The position numbers and the translations under genes were made by a program. 32,391 nt of DNA, taken from an uncultured Clostridia bacterium (GTDB lineage: Bacteria; Bacillota; Clostridia; TANB77; CAG-508). Below, piece after piece: positions 16,328 through 24,478 of the stretch. The DNA lies in the NCBI GenBank assembly GCA_944391155.1, contig CALXSO010000116.1:1-32391 (forward strand), given 5' to 3'. The number at the start of each line of letters is the position of its first letter. Positions within the stretch are counted from its first letter, which is position 1. The notes under the pieces were generated by a model, which did no database searches, had not been told where the DNA came from, and worked only from the letters and a program-made list of their open reading frames with translations.

Positions 16328-16735
16328 AAAAAAACCAATTGCCCTATATATAGGACGAATTGGTTTTTTCCATATTTCGTGGTACCACCTATTTTTATCA
16401 GAGTCATCAAATACTAATTTTTATCTCTTTATATTAATAAATCACATTTTTATCTCTCTATATTAATAAATCTAATTTTATTTAATTAAATTTAGTTTAA
16501 TATAATCTAATTAATTTTATATAATTAGTATAATAAATTGTTTATTAATATTACTCTAACCTCATTAAAATGCTATAACGGGCTTTCCCGCTTTTTCCTA
16601 ATAACTTATGATTTCATAGCTTTCAAAAAAAGTTCTAAAAAAGTGAAATTTCCATTTAAGACAATTGGAAATGTTTTTCAGCTAATAACATTTCTCTCTT
16701 TTTCAATTTATCTTCTTAAATGTACTTTGCTTTTT
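16328..16735 (-). promoter_or_regulatory. T-box riboswitch for phenylalanine, before pheS
   Basis: Minus-strand leader that senses uncharged tRNA-Phe. Stem I is visible: a lower stem of AAAAAAG/CTTTTTT, a specifier loop with AGTA on its 5' side and TTTCA on its 3' side, then a perfect CATTTAAGA/TCTTAAATG stem and a distal hairpin AAATGT/ACATTT preceded by AGAGAG. The specifier is UUC (16647-16645), a Phe codon, followed by A. The conserved T-box AGGTGGTACCACG is at 16390-16378. The terminator AAAACCAATTCGTCC...AATTGGTTTTTTT is at 16328-16369. Between stem I and the T-box lies an unusually AT-rich insert with a 29-bp tandem repeat. Confidence 0.93.
16418..16476. repeat. 29-bp tandem repeat inside the pheS T-box leader
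   Basis: Two units of 29 bases beginning TTTTTATCTCTTTATATTAA and TTTTTATCTCTCTATATTAA lie side by side, between the stem I region and the T-box/antiterminator. The position corresponds to the linker of the leader RNA. Confidence 0.75.
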
Positions 16736-16759
16736 TATTGAATTTATATATACATTAGT

Positions 16760-16788
16760 ATATTATCATAAATACAAGTAAAAAACAA
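16760..16788 (-). promoter_or_regulatory. Candidate promoter of the pheS T-box leader
   Basis: Minus strand TTGTTT (16788-16783), 17-base spacer, TAATAT (16765-16760), about 25 bases before the first stem I bases. The -10 is imperfect. Confidence 0.45.
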
Positions 16789-16906
16789 GTTATTTTATAA
16801 ATTTTTGTTTTATAAATTATTTTTTACAAATGGAACTTACTTTTTCAAATAGAAGTTACTTTTTTAATTGACCTATAAATTATTTCATCAAGTATATTCT
16901 TTTATT

Positions 16907-17077
16907 GTTACAGTTCGAACTCAATTCTATAAAACAAACCAAAAAATCGATATATAAATATTTCGCCAAAGACCCCCATGAATACTCAAATTTAAGACCT
17001 TGATTAAACATTTTATATATCAACTTTCCTAATTGCTTAATTTTACACTTGACTAAAATTATAATTTTCTAGTTACT
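16907..17077. mobile_element. Family A element, degenerate copy 3
   Basis: GTTACAGTTCG at the left, an ATCGATATATAAATATTTCGCC...AAAGACC core and the inverted TATATATCAAC partner match the intact family A copies in order, with much divergence. The right end reads TAGTTACT rather than TAGTAAC, and no flanking 8-bp duplication is visible. It reaches the 3' end of the small gene at 17069. The stretch 16789-16906 to its left shows nothing recognisable. Confidence 0.45.
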
Positions 17078-17404
17078 ACTATTAGCATATGGTTTAAACT
17101 CTCCTGTTTCTTTATATTTTCCATATACTCTATTTGAATTATCTTTTATAAATTTTTCATATCTATCAGTTTTCTTATCTCTATTTTTAAATTTCATTTT
17201 TAAATTTTTCACATATCTTTTTTTAGAATTTTCAAAAATCAAAGTAGCAACATAAACACCAAACTCATTTAATTTAATTTCTATTTTAGCCTTTTCTTTT
17301 GGAAATTCTTGTTTTTTCTCTAATTCTACTCTTTCAACAACTTGATTTGGATTATATTTAGTAGCATCAAAAAAATACTGTATACATTTTTTATTTAATT
17401 CCAT
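17069..17404 (-). CDS. Small protein of unknown function
   Basis: I do not recognise this 111-residue protein. It is basic and soluble-looking, with no signal peptide or transmembrane segment. It has a beta-rich centre (KAKIEIKLNEFGVYVATLIFENSKKRYVKNLKMKFKNR) and a polar C terminus. The ATG has an AAGGATG about ten bases upstream, and the codon use resembles the neighbours, so it is probably a real gene. It is divergent from the sortase gene across a 150-base space. The stop codon and last few codons overlap the degenerate repeat element at 16907-17077, so the C terminus may be repeat-derived. Confidence 0.6.
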   Translation of the reverse strand: MELNKKCIQYFFDATKYNPNQVVERVELEKKQEFPKEKAKIEIKLNEFGVYVATLIFENSKKRYVKNLKMKFKNRDKKTDRYEKFIKDNSNRVYGKYKETGEFKPYANSSN

Positions 17405-17488
17405 TTATATCAACATCCTTTTACAAAATATATATTAACATAAATTATTGATTTTTTCAAGTATTTTCCATTTTTTTATTTAATATAT

Positions 17489-17518
17489 TTGTTTTTTTTA
17501 CAAATAATATACTATAAA
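17489..17518 (+). promoter_or_regulatory. Weak candidate promoter of the sortase gene
   Basis: TTGTTT (17489-17494), 18-base spacer, TATAAA (17513-17518), 46 bases before the sortase ATG. The region is very AT-rich, so chance matches are likely. Confidence 0.35.
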
Positions 17519-17563
17519 CTAAAATAATAAATTTTGTATAACATTTTCAAGTAGGTGAATCAG

Positions 17564-18211
17564 ATGAATCAAATCTTACAAATAATTCCAGATAATGAAA
17601 AAAATACTAAAAATGATATCAAAAAAAAGAAAAAAAATTTTATTTCTATCTTCATTTCATGCAGTATTCTTTTTTTTATAACAATTTTTTCTTATATACA
17701 CAATATTTTAAATATAAATAAAAATGAGAATTTCTCTGAAAAGTTGAATAACAACTATAATATTTTAAAACTATATTCCTCAAAAGATCCTTTTGATATT
17801 CCAATTGGAAATTCTGAAAATAAAATAATAGGTAACATAGATATTCCTATTTTAAATTTATCATACCCTTTCTTTTCGAGTTTAGACAATGAATCTCTAA
17901 GTATTTTTCCATGTAGATTTCATGGCAATCTACCTCCTGAAAACAGTAATTTATGTATTGCTGGACATAATTATGATAATGGAAAATTTTTTAGCAATTT
18001 ACATCTTATAAATATAGATGACACAATTAATATAGAAATTAATAATATTATATATCAATATTCTGTTTATAAAATATATGAAGTTAGTGAACTTGATCTT
18101 TCACCAATTTATACTTATGAAAAAAATAAAAAGCTACTCACTTTAGTAACTTGCAACAATATAAATAAAAAAAGATTGATTGTTAAAGCTTCCTATTCCA
18201 AAACTTTATAA
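17564..18211 (+). CDS. Sortase family transpeptidase
   Basis: Membrane-anchored cysteine transpeptidase that would attach surface proteins to the wall or to each other. From the ATG at 17564 (AGGTG six bases upstream; an earlier GTG overlaps that site) it has 215 residues: a Lys-rich cytoplasmic start, one transmembrane helix (26-44), and a sortase barrel with catalytic His135 in LCIAGHNY, Cys197 in LTLVTC and Arg204 in KKRLIV. The TLVTC signature and layout fit a class D-like enzyme, but class is uncertain. No LPXTG-type substrate is encoded in the window, and the gene stands alone. Family A copy 4 begins 48 bases after the stop. Confidence 0.88.
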   Translation: MNQILQIIPDNEKNTKNDIKKKKKNFISIFISCSILFFITIFSYIHNILNINKNENFSEKLNNNYNILKLYSSKDPFDIPIGNSENKIIGNIDIPILNLSYPFFSSLDNESLSIFPCRFHGNLPPENSNLCIAGHNYDNGKFFSNLHLINIDDTINIEINNIIYQYSVYKIYEVSELDLSPIYTYEKNKKLLTLVTCNNINKKRLIVKASYSKTL

Positions 18212-18258
18212 CAATCAATTCTCTTAAAATAAAATTAAAATTTTTTAGCTTTCTATTT

Positions 18259-18419
18259 GTTACTATTCAGTATTGCATAAAAGTAATCAGTATTAAAGAT
18301 TGATATATAAGTATTTTTTTGTCAAAGACCAATAGGTAGACCTAAAGCTTGTTTTTGACAAAAAAGACTTATATATCAACATTTCAAAGTATTCTGCAAA
18401 ATGATGTCTGACTAGTAAC
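18259..18419. mobile_element. Palindromic MITE-like element, family A, copy 4 (intact, with target duplication)
   Basis: A 161-bp near-palindrome starting GTTACTATTCAG and ending CTGACTAGTAAC, with inner arms GATTGATATATAAGTATTTTTTTGTCAAAGACC and its inverted match. The 8 bases TTCTATTT lie exactly on both sides (18251-18258 and 18420-18427). This duplication differs from the one around copy 2, as independent insertions would give. It is non-coding and lies downstream of the sortase gene. Confidence 0.85.
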
Positions 18420-18503
18420 TTCTATTTAATATAGCAATGTGAAAATATAAAATACAGCTACCCTATTTTTGTAAGGCTTATTTTATTTTTTATAAAGAAC
18501 TAT

Positions 18504-18842
18504 TTAAAATTCTTTCCACATCCATTCTAAACTATTATCTACTCCTTGTTTTCCTCTCTTTTTTACCTCAACATCATCTACCCATAAATATGCAAAAAGA
18601 GTTATCGCAATAAATATAAAATCAACTGCCACACAACGCATTAGCATACCTCGTATTTCAGTAAATTCTTGTGATAATGATAAAAATTGAACTATATGCA
18701 CTACTATTAATATCAGATAAAAAAATAAAGGTAAAGCAACTATAAAGCTCTTTTTCAATTGTTGTGATAAAAAAATTAATAATAATGTTATCATTAACAT
18801 TAATAATAATGTAATCCAATTTGATATATCAAATATAAACAT
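18504..18842 (-). CDS. Small membrane protein of unknown function
   Basis: Unrecognised 112-residue protein with three to four hydrophobic segments: WITLLLMLMITLLLIFL (about 8-24), FIVALPLFFYLILIVVHIVQFL (about 33-54) and CVAVDFIFIAITLFAYLWV (about 70-88). It ends with a basic, then Trp-containing tail (KKRGKQGVDNSLEWMWKEF). GAGGGGG seven bases before the ATG supports translation. It stands alone between repeat-filled spaces, divergent from the U32 gene. No function can be suggested. Confidence 0.65.
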   Translation of the reverse strand: MFIFDISNWITLLLMLMITLLLIFLSQQLKKSFIVALPLFFYLILIVVHIVQFLSLSQEFTEIRGMLMRCVAVDFIFIAITLFAYLWVDDVEVKKRGKQGVDNSLEWMWKEF

Positions 18843-19014
18843 TATTTTTCCCCCTCTTTTGTATAATTAAATAAAGTATAACATTAACATTTCTTTTTGA
18901 CAAGTTTTATTTTTAATTTTTGAAATTTAGTTTAATTCTAAACAACTGGTCAAAATAAATTGTATAGGAAAAATCGACTTTTATCTTGACCATATGTGAA
19001 TTTTTCCGTGTACA
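18843..19014. other. Intergenic stretch without recognised feature
   Basis: AT-rich sequence between the membrane-protein gene and the repeats at 19015. I see no convincing promoter, terminator or open frame in it. Confidence 0.5.
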
Positions 19015-19081
19015 ACAAGAAAGGTTACCTATAAAAAGACCCGCATGAGCCTTACCTATGTAGCTTTGCTATCTTTCTTAC
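19015..19081 (+). repeat. Family B intergenic repeat, best copy
   Basis: ACAAGAAAGGTTACC begins, AGACCCGCATGAGCCTTACC is in the middle, and TAGCTTTGCTATCTTTCTTAC ends the unit. The ends AAGAAAG and CTTTCTT are inverted repeats. The copy at 21841-21907 matches it in the opposite direction along its whole length. Confidence 0.7.
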
Positions 19082-19140
19082 AAAAATATTTATATACCAA
19101 AGTTTTAGAGTACTTCACAAATTCAAGTTTAAATTATAAC
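19081..19140. repeat. Remnant of a family A right arm next to the family B repeat
   Basis: CAAAAATATTTATATACCAA, then TTTTAGAGTACTTCACAAA, follow the right arm of family A (compare 12610-12662 and 18360-18404). No left arm is obvious on the other side of the family B copy, so this may be a composite or a deleted element. Confidence 0.45.
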
Positions 19141-19238
19141 AAATTTAAATTAATTCTAGATTTTATTTAAAAATAGAATTTATTCTTTTATAAATAAATT
19201 TAACATTCGACAAAAAAATACATTTTTTTAATTCTTTA

Positions 19239-19247
19239 TGATATAAT
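19239..19247 (+). promoter_or_regulatory. Extended -10 promoter element of the U32 gene
   Basis: TGATATAAT (TG, one base, TATAAT) lies 29 bases before the U32 ATG. No good -35 is seen, which extended -10 promoters tolerate. Confidence 0.5.
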
Positions 19248-19276
19248 AAAACAAAAAAGAAAGGAACAAAATAATT

Positions 19277-21733
19277 ATGGTCGAATTACTTTCACCAGTT
19301 GGTGACTTCAATTGTTTAAAAGCTGCTGTTCAAAATGGAGCAGATAGTGTATATTTTGGTTCAGATACATTTAGTGCCAGAGCCTTTGCAACAAACTTTA
19401 GTCAAGACAATTTAAAAAAAGCCATTGAATATGCAAAAATAAGAGGTGTCAAAACAAATTTAACACTAAATACATTAATAAAAGATACTGAATTTAATGA
19501 AGCTTTCAATCTTGCACAAAAAGCTTATGAATTAGGTATTGATGCAATCATAGTTCAAGATTTAGGTCTAGCAATAACTCTAATAAAAAATTTTCCAGAT
19601 CTACCAATACACGCAAGTACTCAAATGACCGTCCACAATTTAAATGGTGCCTTAAAATTACAAGAACTTGGATTTAAAAGAATTGTACTAGCACGAGAAC
19701 TATCAATTAATGATATAGATTACATATGCAAAAACACCAAAGTAGAAATTGAAACATTTATTCATGGTGCATTATGCATTTCATATTCAGGTCAGTGTCT
19801 TTTTTCAAGTATGCTTGGAGGACGATCTGGAAATAGAGGAAAATGTGCCGGTCCATGCAGACTACCTTTTTCGCTATATGAAGAAGAAAAACTAATTGAT
19901 AGTGGCTATTTATTAAACACACGTGATTTATGTGGAATCGATTATATTCCTCAACTAATAGATTCTGGCGTAAAATGTTTCAAAATAGAAGGACGTATGA
20001 AAAGCCCAGAATATGTTGCCACAGTAACTAGAATATATAGAAAATACATTGACCTAGCATTATCTAAAAAAGAAGAATATACAATAAATGAAAATGACAA
20101 AAAAGACCTTCTTCAAGTATTTAATAGAGGAATGTCATCACCAGGACACTTAAGTAAAAATGGAAACCATTCATTAGTATTCAAAGAAAAACCAAACAAT
20201 ATGGGGCTATTTCTAGGAAAAATAGAAAAATACTTGCCAAAAAAAGGTTACATTACAATCAAATTAAATGAAAAAATATCAATAGGTGACACTATTTCCC
20301 TAGAAAACGAAACAACATCATACACAATATCAGAACTAATGAATACAAATTTTGAAAATATTACTCAAACACAAATTGGACAAACTGTCATAATTGGTAG
20401 GATAAAAGGTCATATAAAGTTAGGAAGTAAAATTTATAAAATGTCTTCAAAAGAACTTAATGAAACTGCACGTGAAAGTTTTTCAAAAGAATATAAAAAA
20501 ATAGGATTCAACTGTAATATAAATATAAAATTAAATAAACCAATAGAGGTTACTGTTACATCTGCTAGCAATTTAATTTTATATAAAAACTTAAAAATAA
20601 ACTACACTTCAACATTTATTCCTACTGTTGCTATAAATAAACCACTAGATAAAGAAACAGTAATTAATCAATTTAATAAAACTAACAACTATCCATTTTA
20701 CTTTAAAAACATCAAATTTGATTTGGATGACAATATATTTATACCAAAAATAAGTATTCTAAACGAAATCAGAAGAGTAATATTAGAAGAAATAGAAAAA
20801 TATGCAGAAAAAGAAATGAAGCGTACTTTTACTAAAAAATCTATAGAAAAATGTTTTAACACATCAAATATTAATAATACTTCCAATACCTACCATACTA
20901 CTAATAGTTCAAATGAAACTCCAAAGATATCAGTACTACTAAATAATTTAAACTTAAATTTTGACTATTCTAACTTAAGAAATTTTGATAATATATACAT
21001 ACCATTAAAATTCTTTTCAAACAAAAAATATGAAAACATATTAAAAACTTTAAGCAACAAATTTGCATTATATATTTATATGCCTACAATTATACAATCA
21101 AATTATAAAAATATATTCTTAGCAAATAGTGAAACAGCAATACAAAAATTTAAAATTAGAGGATTTATAATTTCAAACATATGTAACTTAAAACTCTTAG
21201 AAGAAGTTATAAATAAAAACCCTAACCTTAAAATAATTACAAACTATACATTTAATGTCTTTAACACTAATACTGTAAATGAATTAAAAAAAATGAAGGT
21301 ATTAAGATACACTATATCTCCAGAATTGGACAAACATACAATAGCCAAACTTTGTACTTCGTCAAATTTAGAAAAAGAATTAATAGCATATGGAAAAATA
21401 CCACTAATAAACATGAACTATTGTCTACTTGGTAAAACAGATAAATGTTATCCAACTTGTACCATGAAGTGTCAAAACGGTCATACATTTAAACTGAAAG
21501 ATAGATATAATATGGACTTTACAGTTGTACCAGATAATATCCAAACTGTAACAACAATCTATAATAGCAAAATAATTTCTATTCCTATAAAAAAATTCAA
21601 TATAGATGTAGCTAGAATAGATATTTTAAATGAAAAAATAGAAACAATTAACAAAATTGTTCAAAATGTAAGAAATAACAAAAAATTTGAAGGAAAAAAT
21701 TATACAAATGGAAACTTAAATAGAGAAATCTAA
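19277..21733 (+). CDS. Large U32 family protein (DUF3656-type, RlhA/YhbU-like)
   Basis: Member of the U32 family, once called collagenase-like peptidases. Characterised relatives such as RlhA hydroxylate 23S rRNA, and others act in prephenate-dependent or tRNA hydroxylation pathways. The 818-residue protein has the U32 N terminus (LLSPVGDFNCLKAAVQNGADSVYFG begins it), ASTQMTVHN, and the signature ETFIHGALCISYSGQC...GNRGKCAGPCR, with Cys167, 174, 190 and 194 likely to bind an iron-sulphur cluster. KCFKIEGRMKSPEYV follows. The long C-terminal half includes a second Cys cluster (KCYPTCTMKC), as in DUF3656-containing forms. The A-rich sense strand contrasts with the many minus-strand genes. AAGGAAC precedes the ATG by about nine bases. 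It ends at convergent repeats and the terminator at 21997-22047. Confidence 0.88.
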   Translation: MVELLSPVGDFNCLKAAVQNGADSVYFGSDTFSARAFATNFSQDNLKKAIEYAKIRGVKTNLTLNTLIKDTEFNEAFNLAQKAYELGIDAIIVQDLGLAITLIKNFPDLPIHASTQMTVHNLNGALKLQELGFKRIVLARELSINDIDYICKNTKVEIETFIHGALCISYSGQCLFSSMLGGRSGNRGKCAGPCRLPFSLYEEEKLIDSGYLLNTRDLCGIDYIPQLIDSGVKCFKIEGRMKSPEYVATVTRIYRKYIDLALSKKEEYTINENDKKDLLQVFNRGMSSPGHLSKNGNHSLVFKEKPNNMGLFLGKIEKYLPKKGYITIKLNEKISIGDTISLENETTSYTISELMNTNFENITQTQIGQTVIIGRIKGHIKLGSKIYKMSSKELNETARESFSKEYKKIGFNCNINIKLNKPIEVTVTSASNLILYKNLKINYTSTFIPTVAINKPLDKETVINQFNKTNNYPFYFKNIKFDLDDNIFIPKISILNEIRRVILEEIEKYAEKEMKRTFTKKSIEKCFNTSNINNTSNTYHTTNSSNETPKISVLLNNLNLNFDYSNLRNFDNIYIPLKFFSNKKYENILKTLSNKFALYIYMPTIIQSNYKNIFLANSETAIQKFKIRGFIISNICNLKLLEEVINKNPNLKIITNYTFNVFNTNTVNELKKMKVLRYTISPELDKHTIAKLCTSSNLEKELIAYGKIPLINMNYCLLGKTDKCYPTCTMKCQNGHTFKLKDRYNMDFTVVPDNIQTVTTIYNSKIISIPIKKFNIDVARIDILNEKIETINKIVQNVRNNKKFEGKNYTNGNLNREI

Positions 21734-21840
21734 ATTAAAATCATAACATTTACAAGTAATTAAAATTTTAAGAAACATTTTCTTAATTAAATCTTAAAAA
21801 TTTTGTTATCTTATCTGATAAAAAACACAAAATTTATTAT

Positions 21841-21907
21841 ACAAGAAATGTAACAAAGCTTACATAAGTAAAGCTCACGTGGGTCTTTTATTAGTAAACT
21901 TTCTTAT
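21841..21907 (-). repeat. Family B intergenic repeat, inverted copy
   Basis: The reverse complement reads TAAGAAAGTTTACTAATAAA, then AGACCCACGTGAGCTTTACT, then TATGTAAGCTTTGTTACATTTCTTGT, aligning along the whole unit at 19015-19081. It lies just after the U32 gene. Confidence 0.7.
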
Positions 21908-21989
21908 TATTTTTTTATTAGTACCCTTTCTTATTACATTTTTATTGGTAAACTTTCTTATTAAATTTTTGTTGGTATCATTTCTTTGC
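21891..21989. repeat. 27-bp tandem repeat, about 3.7 units
   Basis: Units start at 21891, 21918, 21945 and 21972 (partial). Each contains TTAGTAAACTTTCTTATTA-like sequence followed by a T run. The first unit overlaps the end of the inverted family B copy, so the array looks like an expansion of its terminal part. Confidence 0.75.
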
Positions 21990-21996
21990 ATACAAG

Positions 21997-22047
21997 AAAA
22001 AAAGAGAATTATTTATCACTTATATCATTAAATATTCTCTTTTTTTC
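21997..22047. terminator. Bidirectional terminator between convergent genes
   Basis: AAAAAAAGAGAAT and ATTCTCTTTTTTT form a long A/T stem around an unpaired segment. It serves the RNHCP gene on the minus strand and possibly the U32 gene on the plus strand. Confidence 0.7.
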
Positions 22048-22058
22048 ATTTCAACATA

Positions 22059-22376
22059 TCATAACTGTTTACTACTTAGTTCAATTATTAAATCCATATT
22101 ATCATCTTTGGCAGCCTTATTTTTTCTAATTTTGCCACATTTATTGCACCTATATATAATTACATATCCTTTCTTGCTATCTATCTCCAAACTAACTGGT
22201 ACTAAGTCACCATGACATTCTTCTAGTCTATCACCAGGATTAACATCTACATGTTTAGAATGTAAACAATATGGACAATGATCTCTGCAAGAATAACCAA
22301 GCTTAGGAACTTTCATACCACAATTATCACATATAAATTCTTCATCAATTTCTTTAAATTTCTTATTTTTAATCAT
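22059..22376 (-). CDS. RNHCP domain protein
   Basis: Small zinc-ribbon-like protein of 105 residues. The family name-giving motif appears as SCRDHCPYCLHSKHVD, followed by PGDRLEECHGDLVPV and YRCNKCGKIRKNKAAKDDN, all characteristic of RNHCP proteins. Cys pairs at FICDNCG, CPYC and CNKC could hold two metal ions. The biochemical role of the family is unknown to me. The start MIKNKKFKEIDEEFICDNCG is the only reasonable ATG, with no strong ribosome binding site. It is a single-gene unit with its own terminator. The AT-rich spacer upstream (22377-22525) has only loose T/A repeats. Confidence 0.85.
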   Translation of the reverse strand: MIKNKKFKEIDEEFICDNCGMKVPKLGYSCRDHCPYCLHSKHVDVNPGDRLEECHGDLVPVSLEIDSKKGYVIIYRCNKCGKIRKNKAAKDDNMDLIIELSSKQL

Positions 22377-22525
22377 TTTCTATTACCTACTACATTATTT
22401 TTTATCTTTTTATTATCTTCTATATCATTTTTAATCTTTTTTCATTACCTAATACATATTCCTATATTAACATCAAAATACATATATAAATGTAAACCAT
22501 CTAAGAATAACAACAAATATTCTTA

Positions 22526-24172
22526 CTAATTAACATCAAAAGCTCCTCCACCTAGAAATTCTTTTAAAAGAGAATTTTTAGGAACATAATCATTTGGAAC
22601 TTCCTTAAAATATTTTAACATATTAATCAATCTCTGAGCTTCTGCATATTCTGTATCCTTATTAGTAATTTCTTCTAATAAAGGCATAACCACTGGCTTT
22701 AATGCACATAACTCATATATTAAAGAAGTGTTAAATATGAAATTTGCCTCTTCCTGAAATGGAAATATATTTTTTTCTTCTCCCTCATTTACTTTATTCC
22801 ACGTAGAAATAGTATGTTTTGCATTATATCCCCTAAATTGATTATCTCTTACTATTCTTCTAATAAGCCTTGTATCTGTTGTAGAAATCCTATTAAATCT
22901 GTCTAAATTAAGCACTGTTAAAGCACTTATATAAACTTTATACTTTTGCTCAGCCGGAATTTTACTTGTTAATTTATCATTTAAACAGTGTATTCCTTCA
23001 ATTACTAAAATTTCATCTTCTTTCAACTTTGTCTTTTTTCCATTATATCTCTTTGTTCCCTGCAAAAAATCAAACTCTGGCATTACTATTTCTTCACCGT
23101 TTAATAGTTTTGTCAAATGATCATTAAACAATTCCAAATCAATTGCCTCTATACATTCAAAATCATATTCTCCATTTTTATCACGTGGTGTATCTTTTCT
23201 TTCGACAAAATAATTATCAACAGATATTGTAACAGGCTTTAATTTATTTAATCTAAGTTGTATTCCTAATCTTTGTGCAAATGTTGTTTTTCCTGAAGAA
23301 GAAGGACCTGCAATTAAAACCATCTTTATATTTTTATTTTTTGCAATATTATCAGCTATATTTGCGATTTTCTTTTCATGTAATGCCTCTGCAAGTAGAA
23401 TTACTTCTTGAATTCTATCATCTTCAATTGCATCATTTAATTTATAAACTCTATCAACATTTAATATTCTATGAATATCTTCATATTCATCAATAGCCCA
23501 AGACAATTTTTTATTTTTTATAAATTTAGCTATATGATTTGGATTTTTATGGCTTGGATATCTTATTATGAAACCATCACTATACTTACTAAGTTCAAAT
23601 CTATTAATACAACCTGTTCTATTGGCAAGTGTTCCATAACAATAATTAAAATAGTCTTCACAATAATACATATATATTTTTTCATTATTTTCCAAATCTA
23701 ATTGCAATCTACCTTTTGAAGTATCATTAATTGCAAAAAAGTCTTGTGCTTCCTTTTTTGTCATAACTACTTGTTCTATTGGCAAATTTTCTTTAACTAT
23801 TTTTTGCATTTCTTTTTGTAAATTTTCTACCATTTCTTGTGAGACTTCTTCATTATCCTGTGTATCATAAAACATTGAATTTGATAGTTGATAGTCCACA
23901 ATTAATTTTTTTTCTGGATAAAGTTTTTCAAATGCTTTTCCTAAAATATAAGTCAATGTTCTTGTGTATACTTTCATTCCCTCTTTTGATGATATATCTA
24001 TTAATTCTAATACTCCATCTTGTTCTATTACGTATTCTAAATTAACATATTCATTATTAAATGTTGCTGCAACAACAGTATATTTATTATTATCTATTAT
24101 ATCCTTAAAAACTTCCGATATTTTTGAACTTTTTTCAATTTCTATTATTTCACCTTTATATTGTATCTTCAT
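22526..24172 (-). CDS. Uridine kinase-like nucleoside kinase with TGS/ThrRS-like N terminus
   Basis: Predicted nucleoside phosphotransferase of 548 residues. The N terminus (about 1-65) resembles a TGS domain and the next part (about 70-230) the second additional domain of threonyl-tRNA synthetase. The C-terminal half is a P-loop uridine kinase/phosphoribulokinase domain with Walker A AGPSSSGKTTFAQR (about 288-301), VSVDNYF-type ISVDNYFVERKDTPRDKNG, and VIEGIHCLND. This fusion is common in Clostridia and annotated as nucleoside kinase; the true substrate is not settled. The ATG at 24172 follows AAAGGAGG closely. The open frame continues 18 codons upstream without a ribosome binding site, so I used the ATG. 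The promoter TTGACT-17-TAAAAT is at 24198-24226. Confidence 0.9.
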   Translation of the reverse strand: MKIQYKGEIIEIEKSSKISEVFKDIIDNNKYTVVAATFNNEYVNLEYVIEQDGVLELIDISSKEGMKVYTRTLTYILGKAFEKLYPEKKLIVDYQLSNSMFYDTQDNEEVSQEMVENLQKEMQKIVKENLPIEQVVMTKKEAQDFFAINDTSKGRLQLDLENNEKIYMYYCEDYFNYCYGTLANRTGCINRFELSKYSDGFIIRYPSHKNPNHIAKFIKNKKLSWAIDEYEDIHRILNVDRVYKLNDAIEDDRIQEVILLAEALHEKKIANIADNIAKNKNIKMVLIAGPSSSGKTTFAQRLGIQLRLNKLKPVTISVDNYFVERKDTPRDKNGEYDFECIEAIDLELFNDHLTKLLNGEEIVMPEFDFLQGTKRYNGKKTKLKEDEILVIEGIHCLNDKLTSKIPAEQKYKVYISALTVLNLDRFNRISTTDTRLIRRIVRDNQFRGYNAKHTISTWNKVNEGEEKNIFPFQEEANFIFNTSLIYELCALKPVVMPLLEEITNKDTEYAEAQRLINMLKYFKEVPNDYVPKNSLLKEFLGGGAFDVN

Positions 24173-24197
24173 TTTATTCCTCCTTTTGTACTTAACA

Positions 24198-24226
24198 ATT
24201 TTATATAAAAAAACTAAATAAGTCAA
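24198..24226 (-). promoter_or_regulatory. Promoter of the nucleoside kinase gene
   Basis: Minus strand TTGACT (24226-24221), 17-base spacer, TAAAAT (24203-24198), 26 bases before the ATG. The untranslated leader would be very short but still hold the AAAGGAGG. Confidence 0.6.
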
Positions 24227-24478
24227 GTTAATACCCAGATTTTACCATGTATTTTGCTTTTTGATTTGCTATTTTATTGATATTTCAATCTTTCATATAC
24301 TTTCGTTTCATACAATCATATTTCTTTCTCTTATTTTGTGTACTTCTTTCTTATTCCATATATTTTTATTTCACAAATTATTAAATAAATAAAAAGATAT
24401 TAATACAAATTAAGGTATATTTTAAAAAAAAATGTATATACTTTAACTAATAATATTTATAAAGAAAGGTTGAATGTT
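24227..24478. other. Divergent intergenic region, no recognised element
   Basis: AT-rich space between the kinase promoter and sspH. A forespore (sigma-G or sigma-F) promoter for sspH is expected here, but I could not place a box pair with proper spacing. Confidence 0.4.

Noticed and set aside
21891..21989. Possible CRISPR array
   Set aside because: The units are contiguous, T-rich, imperfect and have no spacers; no cas gene is near.
24420..24470. Sigma-G promoter for sspH (GTATA and ATGTATA boxes)
   Set aside because: The boxes are only about 12 bases apart, shorter than sigma-G promoters require.
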